In this document: piece after piece, positions 21,882-33,884 of the stretch
Layout of the letters: each line of letters opens with the position of its first letter
Position numbering within the stretch: the stretch's first letter is position 1
Assembly (NCBI GenBank): GCA_021014325.1
Contig: CM037460.1
Span: 24,714,544-24,778,543 of the forward strand
Reading direction: 5' to 3'
From: Plazaster borealis
Taxonomy: Eukaryota > Echinodermata > Asteroidea > Forcipulatida > Labidiasteridae
Length of the DNA: 64,000 nt
Made by a program: the position numbers and the translations under genes
The notes under the pieces: generated by a model
Seen by the model: the letters and a program-made list of their open reading frames with translations, nothing else
Databases searched by the model: none
Told to the model about the DNA's origin: nothing

Positions 21882-24800
21882 GGATATTTTAACTTCTATT
21901 TGGAAGAAGTGATGGCACTGACTATTCTCTACGTTTCGATGTGTGTGCTCGAGTGGTCGTCATGTGGCAATATTGTTTTGTGACAGTGCTAATATCACAG
22001 TATGGTTGGGTCTCATTCAAGAGCACCAACATTGCAAATTTGGAAGCTGACGAAATTGCGTTCGGAAAATGATGTGATAATTAGTTTTTGACTCATTAGT
22101 TCAACTTCAGGAAGTATAGAATGGATATAAAAAGGGGGTCAAGCAGATATCTGATGGGAAATATACACTATTTGTAAGCAGCCTCTTTTAGATGAACGTG
22201 TAATCTGTTATGAAATGTTCCATCACAAGCGATCAATTTCTTGCAAAACTAAGTAATTACCGTTCTTGAGAAGTTCATGAATAGTTGTCATTATTTCATG
22301 TGGTCGTTTTGGTCGTGAGACGGGAAGTGTAAAGTGATGTATGAGTTTCTTAGTGGCTTGTGATGATAGAATCCGAACACAAAGCTAAGTCCATACCAAA
22401 ACGGCCGATAGGAAGGGGGTGAAATCAACAATGGGTTCGATGAACTTTTCTACACAAAGTGTGGAGACTTCCCCTCGAATTCCAATTCAACTTGTTACAA
22501 AACCTTTTACTAATTGTGACGTTGAGCCCCGTCCCCCCTCCCCATAAGTAGTGATGTGAACTGAGCGTGACTTTAGCATAATGGTTTGTCAGTGCAATCA
22601 GGGACCCTATCGCTCAAACGCGCTGCAGAGGGTCTCTGACGGTCTTCAACGGGTTTTTTTTCTTTTCGTTTACTCGACAGTTCGGTTGATGGATGGGGCG
22701 AATCGCTCCCGGGCCCCCGGTAAGTCACATCCGTTCAAATTGATCATAAATAATCAAACAGGAAATTATCAACCGGGCAAATTTTGTTTTGTAAAGGGAA
22801 GGAATAGTTTCAAGCTTAAAAAACCTTCTTCTTCTTCTTCTTCTTCATTTTTTGTATTTTTTTCTTCGTGGGGGGGGGGTCTTTTTTAGGAGTTATTTTT
22901 GTTTTGTTTTTTTAAACCGAGTTCTCTCCAAATAATACACCATTGTCCAAAATGACCGTTTGTTAAGGTACTAAATCTATTAAATGAATAGGTTTGTTGT
23001 ACTACAACACAGCATACTTTAAGTTTGACATTTTCTTTGAGAAAAAAAAAACACCATTAGGAAATTTCATGCAACTTCTCAAACTAAAGCACACGGATGT
23101 GCTCACCCATGAGCAGTTTATCTTCAGCATAAACCATCCGTATGGTTTGGTTGAATGCATCACTGCATCCTGCTTTAATAGGAAATATTGTCAGGCGATG
23201 TTTTCTGCTTGGCAGTTCTCGAAATCTTGCCCCAGGTCCTCAACAACCCCCCTTCTTCTTTTTTCAGTTTCTAAGATTGTACGTGAAGCGTGCTCGTGCC
23301 GTCGTAGTGACGGGGTTCTGGCTATATTCACTTAACAAGCAATCGAACAACCTCCTCGTACACCCGAAGTACACGAACTCTATCGATTGTTCTTCCAAAC
23401 GCCGAGGTTTGCGCGACCTTTTAAAGCAGCCTCGGCCAGGGGTAGCTAGCTCTGGAAAATATTATATGATGAACGCATGGAGGATATAGGCCTATGAAGT
23501 ACAAACAGGCGTTCTTGTTTACCAAAGACATGTTGGTCAAAGTTAGGTTTTATCCGAAGCCTGTGACGATCACTGTGAGCTGATTTGGAAGGGTTCGAAA
23601 CCCTGCTTCACAAAATGCTTCCCTCCGAACAGGAGGGCGATTAAAGCAAAGGAGGCAATGAGCTCACGCTTTGCTACGCTGAGACAGGTTATCAGCTAAA
23701 GTGGCATTTGATGTACAGACATTGCAACTGGCAAGTTGTTGCTAAGCTAATGCAAGAAGCTCAGGGCTATTATGTAAAACCTCTGCATGATGCCATCGCT
23801 CACTTATTGAGTGTCAGTTTTTTTAATTAAAAAGTCGGTACTCCGCCTTTTTAAAAAAATTTTTATCTAAAAAATTCAACGTTCCACATTTACACCTAGC
23901 CAAATAGCATGCCATTTGTCTTGTTACCATTGGGTTTTTTTTGTTCACACACAAAAATCCATCAATGACCAGCTATTCCGGAATTCCCACAGGAATTGTA
24001 CAGCAATTACTCAGCATTGGTACTAATAAGGTAAAGTAATATAACTCTACAAACAAAGAGACACAATGTGGGCTCATCTTAAAATCAATTTTGCTTGAAT
24101 TGATTTTATTTAGTCAAATATATAATGCTTTGGTCGATTTAAAAGTGATTTGGTCCTCAAGAAAAATGTATTAAGCCCTACACGCTAAAATCCAACTGTT
24201 ACTCAATTAGTCAATGATGCTGTCCGATTGTGAATGTTTTTTTATGGTGTCACGCAGGGTTAAGTGTGTATAGGCCTATAGTTTATATCTGAAGTTCTCC
24301 TGACTCCAAAACTGTCGTGACTTTTGGGTGGTCCAATTACTGAGTATAGTCGCACCTAACACCCTCTTCACACACTATCCCTATTCTCATCACAAACGGT
24401 TGATTCGGTGTTAAGTAGAACTAAACCCTACTCCAAATGCATTGTCAGCGTAAGACCAATAGGTGTGCATCAGTGTTTGATAATGTCAGGTTTTAAAGAG
24501 TCGATGAACTCTTGTCGAATGGTCGGCTCACCGTGTGCTCACACAACATGACATCAAAGGGTGGCCGGGATCTCTACCCCCCCCCCCCCACCACCCCGGG
24601 GCTACAGTGGGCTCTTTGGCAACCTACCCACGCGAACTGTGTAATGGCCCTGGCCCAGGACAACACCAGCCTTGGAGCGGCAACCAACAGAGTCTTTTCA
24701 CGGCTATATATTATAATATTCAGAGCTTTGGATATATATTTTTTTGTTCCCGCTCTATCTCTCCCTGCTGTTGAATAATGAATGTGTGTCAAGTAGCGAA

Positions 24801-26899
24801 TCAATACACCGTGTGTTTGCTGCCTGTATTTAGGTCACGCAGATTTCTCAGCAAAGCTTTAAAGGCCATTCCGTATAGTGTAAACCACATTCTTCACGGG
24901 AAGGAATTTTCCAATGACTGTTTTACAATCACACTAAAGTGCCAACTCTTTCGATTCCCCGGACGTGGTCGGTCATATGATTCTTCGAAAAGTTCATTTA
25001 ACCCTTCCTCCTCCTTCCTTCCTCTTCGTCCTCCTCGATTACACATTGGAAACTAAGTTACTTAATGGAAGTTCACAGACGCACAGCGACGTGCATATTT
25101 GCCAACCGGGCACGCCAACTCTTCAAAGGGGGGGGGGGGGTCGACATTCGTCCCGAACGTTTTTAATCCAACAAAAAACTATTGTGCAACTTAACATATC
25201 CAGCATGTATCCATTGATCAGAGATCGGTGTGTTAAACTTATTAAGATGAAACTTTCTTGTTTTTCTGTGAGCCAAACAAGTTCAGCAAAAGGATAATTT
25301 CATGGGGGGGGGGGTACTTGGTTTGTGTGTTGATTTTGCTCTTAATAGCCGGCGTAAGTAGCGCTCGGGTGGGCGAGTGGGTCGGCATTGTACGGAAATT
25401 TATTTTGTGCATGAATGAACGGATTATGGATCTAGCCGTGAGCTCTCTGCTCTTGTCGCAGAAAATAGGTCAGTTGGATGATAAATGTCATCGTTCACAT
25501 GTGGGGAATAGCTCTCCAAAGTATCGAGTCCCTGTCACGGGAAACGTCAGAGTGGGACCATTTTTATTCAACTTTCCAATTTGGCTGAGTATTGGGCATG
25601 GGTCACGCTATGGGATAACATCTCTGGTAGAAGCTGAAACTAACGTTTCTCCATTCAATGATAAGTTGTTTTGAATAGTCACCAAGGTCCGTTCTTGGTG
25701 GGCAATACAATACAACATACACACACACCTACAGCTAAAGTCACCCATCACAACAACGAAGAGAGACGAAAACATAGCAACCTACTGGGCTGACAGTGTG
25801 ACATTCTTGCAATTTAAATCCACTAAGTTGGGACCACGGTATTACCTGATATCAATCTGATTCCTGATACAATTTTCATCATGTATCAAAAAGTGCCGGC
25901 CAGCAGGGAATTCAACGTATGATTTCTGGTGTCACGCAGTGACTTCATAATTCTTCCGTGTATACGATTTCCCAACATTAAAACAAAAACACAAAGTGGC
26001 TCTCAACACCACACTGTGACATCTCTGTTAAATGTAGCATTGACACTAGAAACACCTGATTCAAAAAAACAGTACACGCACATCGAGAGAAACAAAAACT
26101 TCCGGTTACAGTTCGCCCGTCAGACAGCCCGGGATGGGGCTGACCCTGTGCCTTGCGCGCGTTACAACAAAAAAGTGCTTCACACCTGAGAACAAGGTTC
26201 ACACCAACGTCAACTGCTGGCCTTAAGTTGAACCCTACCGCATGCCGGGGTAAGAAGAAAAAAAACTCGGCCCTGGAGTGGTGGGTCACTCGCTGCTGCC
26301 GGTGGATTAACGCTGAAGTCCGTAGCGATTGCCACAAAGAAATCACACCTCGACAGGGACCTCTTGTATAGTTTGCATTCAGAGTGTCCAATGTTTTCTT
26401 CGGCACGGCTCAAACTTTTTGTTGTGTTGAAATCCTAAATTGGTGCTTCGCCCACTTGCCTCATTAGGCCTGTTTAATTGGCGATTTTCCCGCATGGATT
26501 GAGTCTAAAGGGGATGGGCGGATGGTGCACTTTCCTTCCCAGTTGGGTGCAAGATGCGTACTCAGGCTTAACGTGAAAGGTGTGTAAATTGTTGCGACAG
26601 TTTGATTGAAAAGACAAATCAAAAGTTGTGAGAAGCGGGGACCGAATTTGACATTATAAGGTCATACTGAAGTACAGCTGTACACAAAGAAGTATGGGGC
26701 AGAAATACGTATCACTTCAAACTCACACATTTTATAGAAGAGGGTGAAATCAAACGGAAAATACATGAAGAAGTAAATTGAATTATCGCTAAGATGCAAG
26801 AAGAGAACATAATGTTGGTATGGAGGCATCTTTTTGAAGCCTAGATTTGTGGTGAGATGCCATAACCGGACCAATACAACCCAAGAACAAGAACAAGAA
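21882..26899. other. No supported gene over 5 kb
   Basis: Low-complexity patches include a TTC repeat at 22825-22848 and poly(C) or poly(G) runs near 24578, 25131 and 25303. Overlapping open frames of 85-142 codons at 22580-23490 and 24510-26410 have no recognisable domains and lie on conflicting strands. I see no credible splice structure. Confidence 0.4.
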
Positions 26900-27569
26900 T
26901 AGACTGTGGAAGTCCCGTGCGTGTCGAGAACGGGAAAGCAACTCGAACGAAGACTATATTTTACCATGACATCACATCTTAATTTTAAATTTAACTTATA
27001 CAAAATTCTTGAAAATAAAATTACCTCGAGCAATTTGCTATAAATATTTTTTTATTATATATATATTTAATTTAAGGTAGTTTATGGTTATACAAATTAT
27101 ACGATGCTGTTTGGAAAGTAAAAATTTAGCCACAAAATATATGAAAGGAAAATTAATTTATCAAATCAACCCAGGGCCCCCAGGAAGAACAGTTCATTGA
27201 CAACGGGGCTACCCTGGTTAAATGAGAACAAAAACCAAATAAATAAATATAAACCCAGAAAAATCAAAGAATAAGACTTGACCTCCGTTTCCGGTTACTT
27301 GTAAACAATTAAGAATGTTGCCCAACTGACGTTGATGTTATCATTAAACCCATGTAAAGGTCGAACAAATTCGGGCTTGATTGGCAAATGGGGTTTCTTA
27401 AATATAAGCATCCTCGTCCCAAGTTTTAATCTTGTTTCGATGTTAATTTTTAAAAACTATTGATATTATAGCATTTGAAGAAACAGAATCGTGCACACGT
27501 AAAACTCAACTTGGTTGGGACCAACTTGGTCCCGGAAGTTCGAATACGCGCAAGACTTGCACAGTCTGT
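26900..27569. mobile_element. Element C, copy 2
   Basis: It starts TAGACTGTGGAAGTC and ends GACTTGCACAGTCT. The interior shares with copy 1, in the same orientation, the gaagactatattt block and, in the opposite relative order of segments, ccgtttccggttac, ttgattggcaaatggggttt and gcatcctcgtccc. It is non-coding. Confidence 0.65.
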
Positions 27570-28145
27570 ATACGGACAGTTGGATGGCGACAGAACCTAA
27601 GGGTGTCCTGAAAACTTACAGACATAGCATAGAAAGGTATGCACTGAAAGAAGTAGAAAAAACGTCTATTGTAGAGATAAAAAAAATATAAGAAGCAAAC
27701 TATATGTCACAATATATTGGGAATTGAGATGCCATGATTCGACAGAGTGAAATAAGTGCGGTTTATACCTCGATCTTAAAGCACACTAGTCAAATACTGA
27801 AAAGAACTATATGACGGCCCTCAACGGGAAAGTGCAGACTTGACAATGAAGAAACATACAGTGGTTGACGATTAGATCGAAAGCTCACTAAAAAATAAAA
27901 CAACCATGCAACAATCATCCAGGGAATGCTGTCAAAGTCCAGAAAATTACATTTTGTACAGACCCCCACTAATCATCACTGCTAATTTTTAATTCATCAA
28001 TCAAACCATTGAGAATCCCTCGCAAAAAAGAAACCGAGCTGTTTTTTCCGTTTGGTGAAATTTCCACAGGTTGGTTTTATTGTTTGTTGAAATGTTGGTG
28101 GGAATGAATTATACTCTTCCAAAACCTAATGACTGTAGTATACCT
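27570..28145. repeat. Repeat P copy 2 and remnant of a TTAA element
   Basis: The part at 27876-28030 matches repeat P (gatcgaaagctcact, the gtccagaaaa block). The last 100 bp, with aatttccacaggttggtttta and the end gtatacctttaa, resembles the right half of a family B element. If so, its right TTAA is shared with the element that starts at 28146. Confidence 0.4.
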
Positions 28146-28527
28146 TTAAAGGCAGGGTTTACTTTTGGTAATTACTCCACAAGTTAGTGACCATACAAAT
28201 TTACTTGGTAAAGAGCACGGGAGAGCTGTTGATATTATACAACATCGTTAGAAACGATTCCCTTTTAAGTGATGTAGTTTTAGAGAAAGAGGTAATTTCT
28301 CACCCCAAAATTTGAATCTGAGAAACTTCAGGCATGAAGCCTTTCTCGAGCATCTGAAAGCACACAATTCTATGCAATAAGGGTGGGGTTTATCTTTCAT
28401 TATTTTATTGCAACTTCGATGACCAATTGAGCTCAAATGTTCACAGGTTTGTTATTTCATGCATATGTTGGGATACACCAAGTGAGGATACTGGTCTTTG
28501 ACAACCAAAAGTATACCTTGCCTTTAA
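28146..28527. mobile_element. TTAA-flanked MITE, family A2 (GGCAGGG ends)
   Basis: The ends are TTAAAGGCAGGGTTTACTTT and AAAGTATACCTTGCCTTTAA. The interior is the family A core (gggagagctgttgata, gagaaagaggtaatttctca, a ctgaagcctttctc hairpin, ttgatgaccaattgag). It belongs to the same subfamily as 1353-1718 and 32702-33039. Confidence 0.75.
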
Positions 28528-30213
28528 GAGCAGAAATGATACACGCTGTTTCATGTAGGGTGTCCTGGATTGCTATAAATATCCATCTCAACTATAGGCA
28601 AAGCCACAATGAGGTCTACTCCTAGCTATTTAAAACCTCATTTTATTTTCCATTAAACGCAGCATCGTTGACATGACCATCCACTGATGCGACTTCGGCG
28701 ATAACGCGCCGCAATGTAAAAGACGCCAGTTGTTTGTAGCGAAGCCTCACGTGCCGTAGATCGAAATTCAAAATTAGTGACGGTTAACTGTAGCGGCCGA
28801 GATGGGGGGCGCCAATTATCGACCGTCACGCTGAAGTGGAGATTTCGCTGACCTACTTTTCCGTTTGTGGATGCCGCAAATTGTCAGTGGTGTTATGTTG
28901 CTTCTCGTCGACTGCGCAAAAACAAAATTAATTGAGCACGATTTCGGAATCTTGTGGCAATCTTTAGATCGAGGTTATAGATCAGTGCTCTAGTTGTAAA
29001 CTTCAGTTAATTAGTTCAATTATCATGTGGCGTTTGTTCAAAACCTCGGCACGGAACCCGAACGGTACATGGAACCCTAAAAGTCTTGCTGCGCAAGACA
29101 GAACGGCCTGGAGAAGCTGTCAGAGGGACTGATAGTGATAGCTCCATCTGGATGCCCTAAGCTACTAAGGAAGCAGAATCAATTAATCATCGTCATGATT
29201 ATTCAATAATTATTCAAGAAATAAATGACATTTACATAATATTTACATATTCACGGACGACGTCCGTGACAGAAACTGTACACCATTAAATTATTGGTGA
29301 GAAAATGGTTCAGTAATCGCTGGTTATGAATCTCAAAAAACATATGCGTAAATGGGGAAAAAAATGTTCAAAGGGCATCTTTAATGAAGTAAATGATAGC
29401 CAGAAACCCACGCTCATTGGAAAGTGATGACTACCAAAACAAAAAGAGAATTTAAAAGAACAGATATGTTTCCACTTAATGTTCTATACCCCGCGCAATA
29501 TTACATCCCGGAGGGGTCGTTGGCCAAGTGGACAAGATCGCCATGTCGTGAACCGAAAAGATCACAAGAATTGACGGCGTATCGGATGCTTCAATCACAC
29601 CCGGGCCGGCCGCGGTGTCAGTCCTTAAGCCGATTGCATGACAACAAGCAGCTGATTATGGGCCCCGTTTGGCGGCAAATCCCTGAAAAGAACACAAATA
29701 TAGCTCGTATTTTATAAATAGCGGTTTATATCCGGTTTGGTCCCTCAAAAGAAGGGGGAGAGGGGGTTACCGAGCCAGAAGTAATGTGGAAAAATAACCC
29801 TGCTTTTTGGCGTGGCCAAATATTACTAGCTCGGGGGAGCAGTAATGAATAACGGACATCTGAGTTATTTTATGTTTGCTGGAATTTCAGGCGGTTGACC
29901 TTTAGGAGCGTTTGTTTGTTTGTGTTGTTTGGGATTCTGGTGGTCGTATAATGGACATAGGCCCTAACCTTAGGAAAATTTGTTTTCTTTTTTTACTCTC
30001 CGTTAATTTATTGCAATGCAACATCCGCTCGTGGATTGCGCATGGTCGAGTCTATGCTTTAATTATAGTTGTTAAGGTCAATCTATCTAACTTTATAATA
30101 TTCTATAACCGTACAAAGTATTCTGCCCTTACAAACCAGTTGTTAGCCTGCTCTCATTATACATTGAAAGACTCTGAAAATCTAGTGAAGTGTGCATTAA
30201 AGTCTCTCTATTA
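28528..30213. other. No gene seen
   Basis: There is no recognisable exon. A degenerate A-box-like TTGGCCAAGTGG at about 29520 hints at an old tRNA-derived SINE, but no matching B box is convincing. An open frame at 29424-29717 crosses it without recognisable content. Confidence 0.35.
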
Positions 30214-30977
30214 TGAGTTGCGGTGGTTCTGAAAAAGAACCGGTGGTTTAAAACCACCACAACTCAGAACCAACACAACTCAGAACCACCACAACTCAGA
30301 ACCACTACAACTCAGAACCAACACAACTCAAAACCACCACAACTCAGAACCACCACAACTCAGAACAACACAAATCAGAACCACCACAACTCAGAACCAC
30401 CACAACTAAGAACCACCACAACTTAGAACCACCACAACTCAGAACCACCACAACTCAGAACCAACACAACTCAGAACCACCACAACTCAGAACCACTACA
30501 ACTCAGAACCACCACAACTCATAACCACCACAACTCAGAACCACCACAACTCATAACCACCACAACTCGGAACCACCACAACTCATAACCACCCCAAACT
30601 CAGAACCACCACAACTCAGAACCACCACAACTCAGAACCACCACAACCCAGAACCACCACAACTCAGAACCACCACAACTCAGAACAAAACTCAAAACAA
30701 CCACAACTCAGAACAACCACTCTTCAGAACCAACACAACTCAGAACCAACACAACTCACAACCACCACAACTCAGAACCACCACAACTCAGAACCACCAC
30801 AACTAAGAACCACCACAACTCAGAACCACCACAACTCAGAACCACCACAACTCAGAACTAACACAACTCAAAACAACCACAACTCAGAACAACCACTCTT
30901 CAGAACCAACACAACTCACAACCAACACAACTCACAACCACCACAACTCAGAACTAACCCAACTCAGAACCACCACA
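30214..30977 (+). repeat. 16-bp minisatellite, about 45 copies, with a palindromic start
   Basis: The unit is AACCACCACAACTCAG with variants (AACAC, TAGAAC, CTCATAACC). The left edge holds inverted material: a hairpin GGTTC...GAACC at 30225-30242 and the palindrome GGTGGTTTAAAACCACC at 30242-30258, preceded by a reverse-complement partial unit. A variant block (CTCAAAACAACC...CACTCTTCAG) at 30691 repeats at 30867, exactly 176 bp or 11 units away, which shows a higher-order duplication. Confidence 0.9.
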
Positions 30978-32701
30978 TAGAGAGGGTTGTAAGTACATGG
31001 TGTCTCCGCAAACCTTACTAGATTGTATTCCCATCATGTAAAGCTTCACATTTTATTACAGACCCTTTAACTGAGGAAACAAAACAAAAACACAGTCTCA
31101 TATCACGAAATAGATCAATGTCTTTAACCTCTACATTCTACCGTCCAATCTCCCTACTGCTACCCAGCTGTGGCCGAGTCATGGCAACCACCGTCAGAGT
31201 CACACATTTTTGACAAATTTTAAATGGGTTCACGAGCCTTTAAGGGGGTGACTTTGTATCAACTTTCACCGGGCTTTTATACACTGGGCGTTGGCACAAC
31301 CGGGCATGTTCACTTCGGGCATGACCTCTTGACCACAGTAAAGAGTTCATGTTGTAACAGTCAGCGTCTCGGAGGTAGATGTGATACCACCAATAAGCTC
31401 CCTACCTCCAATTGGGGGCCTCTGAAACTTTTCAACGTAGAAAAGGTTACAAATTCCATCATTTAATTATGAACCAGAGCTTCCTACTCTGGTGACGTCT
31501 GAAGGGGACATAATTCTCCCCCACAAAGCCGTTCTTGAAATAGTTTAAATTCACCCGTAAAAAAAAGTCAACAGATAAGCCTATTATTACTTCTTATATA
31601 CTGCTTAATTTCAGCTCAATGTCACTTCCCGAGCGATGGAATTCTTGGGCTTGTGTTTTAACGAGTAGCGTATGGTTTTCTGGACGGAACTTTTGTTTTC
31701 TTCTTCCATGTGGACGTGGAGGAATGCTTTGGGGTCCAATGCCCCTTTACTGAATCTTAATTTTGAGTTCTATACCGCGCAAGTGGTGACCAGTCGGCGG
31801 GGGTAACGACATTCTGATACCGGGTAGGGTCCTTGCTCCCAGCAGCGGAGCGATGACTGAAGGACATCTGCTTCGAATCAGATGGGGAACCGGTGAAACC
31901 ACCTCCCCAACCACTCTCAAAAACCACCCGACCTGGCGGATTTTCGTATAATAATGAAATACCAGATTGAAACGCTACTTACTTCACACACGGAGGAAGG
32001 AAAATACCTCCATGCTTCACGCTTGTGTACTTTGTAAAAGGTTCGGATATTTTTTGGTGTCATCGTCGAAAATGCACATTTAAAGCTCAGTCCTTACATT
32101 TTTGGAATCATCTTTTATCTATAAAAAAAAAATTATTTCCCTAAAAATGAGCACTACAGCCGGGCTTTAACATTGATCTTTTTTATTGACTACCGACTCT
32201 GCGTTCGATTTGGAGGCTCCCTGCGCGATAACACGGCCGCGGTCGAGTTCCACGTACACGCAACGAAAATAATAGTTCTAATTCGCATCTCATGTGAAGA
32301 GACAGATAATTTTTGCACCTCTCTACTATTGGCCTATTGGCCTTTATACGATAGATTGAATGGGACACGGGCAAGACGATCAAACCACGAAGAGGTGCGG
32401 TCTGAAGAGCAATTTTATAATTGTGTTGTAAATATGGTTTTATGCTTTTTTTCGGGTTTCAATAATTAATTCAGTCATCCAAGCTTCCGTTTCAAAGAGA
32501 CAAAGTATTTACTGTTTTAAAGAAGAAACGTGTCAACTATACTCTAGAACCTGCAAAGTCAAATAATGTCAAACCAGTCAGCGATAGCCTTCAGTTTCGA
32601 ACTCAACGATTCCTTCGCAATGACAAAAAAAAATGCGTTTCGACATTGAAGTGGAAATGTATAGGAAAAGTATTGAAAACATTAACCCCCTTCTTGTATT
32701 T
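30978..32701. other. No gene seen
   Basis: Short open frames occur (31224-31466 and 32173-32469, +) without known domains or consistent splice signals. I find no repeat termini. Confidence 0.4.
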
Positions 32702-33039
32702 TTAAAGGCGGGGTATACTTTTGGTAATTACTCCACAAGTTAATGACCATAAAAACTGGCTTGGTAAGGAGCACTGAAAAGCTGTTGATTGTATAAAACA
32801 TTGTGAGAAACGACTCCCTTTGAAGTAGTTTAGTTTAAGAGAAAGAGGTTATTTTCACCCCCAAAATTTGAATCTGAGAAAGGCTTCAGGCATGAAGCCT
32901 TTCTCAGGAAGCACACGATTTTATGCAACCAAGGTGTTTTTCTTTCATTATTTTCTTGCAACTTCGATGGCCAATCTTGAGCCCCAATTTCCATACACCA
33001 AGTGAGGATACTTGTCTTTGACAATTACCCTGCCTTTAA
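32702..33039. mobile_element. TTAA-flanked MITE, family A2, upstream of the P450 gene
   Basis: The left end is TTAAAGGCGGGGTATACTTT and the right end ACAATTACCCTGCCTTTAA. The right end has lost part of the inverted repeat. The core hairpin around cttcaggcatgaagcct is intact. It sits about 240 bp upstream of the TATA box at 33275. Confidence 0.7.
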
Positions 33040-33079
33040 AAGAATTATTTATCGGCTTCACACATGCCAAAAACCTTAC

Positions 33080-33098
33080 AGTTCATTTCATATGAACC
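33080..33098. promoter_or_regulatory. Inverted AGTTCA/GGTTCA half-sites, 7-bp spacer
   Basis: AGTTCA at 33080-33085 and TGAACC (reverse complement of GGTTCA) at 33093-33098 lie about 180 bp upstream of the proximal TATA box. Such half-sites are used by nuclear receptors, but usually as direct or everted repeats with other spacings. The role is speculative. Confidence 0.2.
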
Positions 33099-33274
33099 CC
33101 CCCTATATACTCCAAATGAAATTTGCATACACCGTAGACCTGCAGGTCCTTGCTCTATGGATACGTCATGTCCCCTTGCCGGAGGGCAACATGTGCACGA
33201 GGGGGTACATTCCGAAAAGGAACAGCTGTAGTACCGGGGAGGAAGAACTGTAGGTGTGTATTTTACCTGTGGGT

Positions 33275-33282
33275 TATAAAAG
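33275..33282 (+). promoter_or_regulatory. TATA box of the P450 gene (proximal candidate)
   Basis: TATAAAAG is a consensus TATA box 294 bp upstream of the ATG at 33569. Transcription would start near 33305. The leader then either runs on to the ATG or is spliced to the acceptor at 33556-33557, which follows a pyrimidine-rich stretch. Upstream ATGs at about 33392 and 33427 favour splicing, for example from a weak donor GTT|GTAAGG near 33408. Confidence 0.55.
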
Positions 33283-33568
33283 ACGCTGCGCAGCTATACA
33301 GCGGATCGGATCCAGCGGGAAGGCCAAACTGTTGCCAAATTTCGATTTCGATCAGTTCTGTATTTTTCTTGCGGGAGGAAGGGACTCCCAGATGTGGAAT
33401 TTGTTGTTGTAAGGGACAGGCTTTTTATGGTAATAAATCTTTTAGGTTATTACTTCTAGAACTAACACAATTCATCACTATAAATACAAATCTTCATCTT
33501 CACCATCTCGTAAAGTTGCTGTAAACTTTATTTCTTTGTTGCTCTCTTTTGAAACAGCTCTTTGAAAG

Positions 33569-33884
33569 ATGTTCTCGGCACTCCAGAGCAACGTGATGGT
33601 CCAGCTTGCCAAGGCTGCAGCCGAGTCCCGCCCGATACAGATACACCTTGTCCGCATGGCCACGACGTCCTGCCCGGTCAACGCAGCGCAGGCCGGCGTC
33701 TGTCCTCTGGCCAACCACGACATAGGGACATCTGCCGATGTCCTGACGGCACCGGCGTCACGCGTGGACACCGGCTTTCGTAGTACGGGGGCAAACGCGC
33801 TGTCCACGGCCAAACCATACGACGAGATGCCCGGCCCAAGAGGGTTACCTGTACTGGGGTCACTCCTAGACTACACCAAACTTG
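33569..33884 (+). CDS. P450 exon 1: transit peptide and hinge
   Basis: The exon encodes residues 1-106. The ATG at 33569 is the first in frame after the acceptor CAG at 33555-33557. The roughly 85 residues before PGPRGLPVLG are a putative mitochondrial presequence, longer than usual for the clan. The donor is CTTG|GTATGT, leaving phase 1. Confidence 0.85.

Noticed and set aside
25258..26406. Pair of 138-142-codon frames on opposite strands
   Set aside because: They include homopolymer-derived runs, lack known domains and have no conserved structure, so coding is not supported.
30214..30977. CRISPR-like array
   Set aside because: The 16-bp units are contiguous with no unique spacers, and the sequence is eukaryotic.
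33478..33863. Open frames on the - strand and in a second + frame
   Set aside because: They are shadows of P450 coding exon 1, whose higher G+C content lowers stop frequency in all frames.
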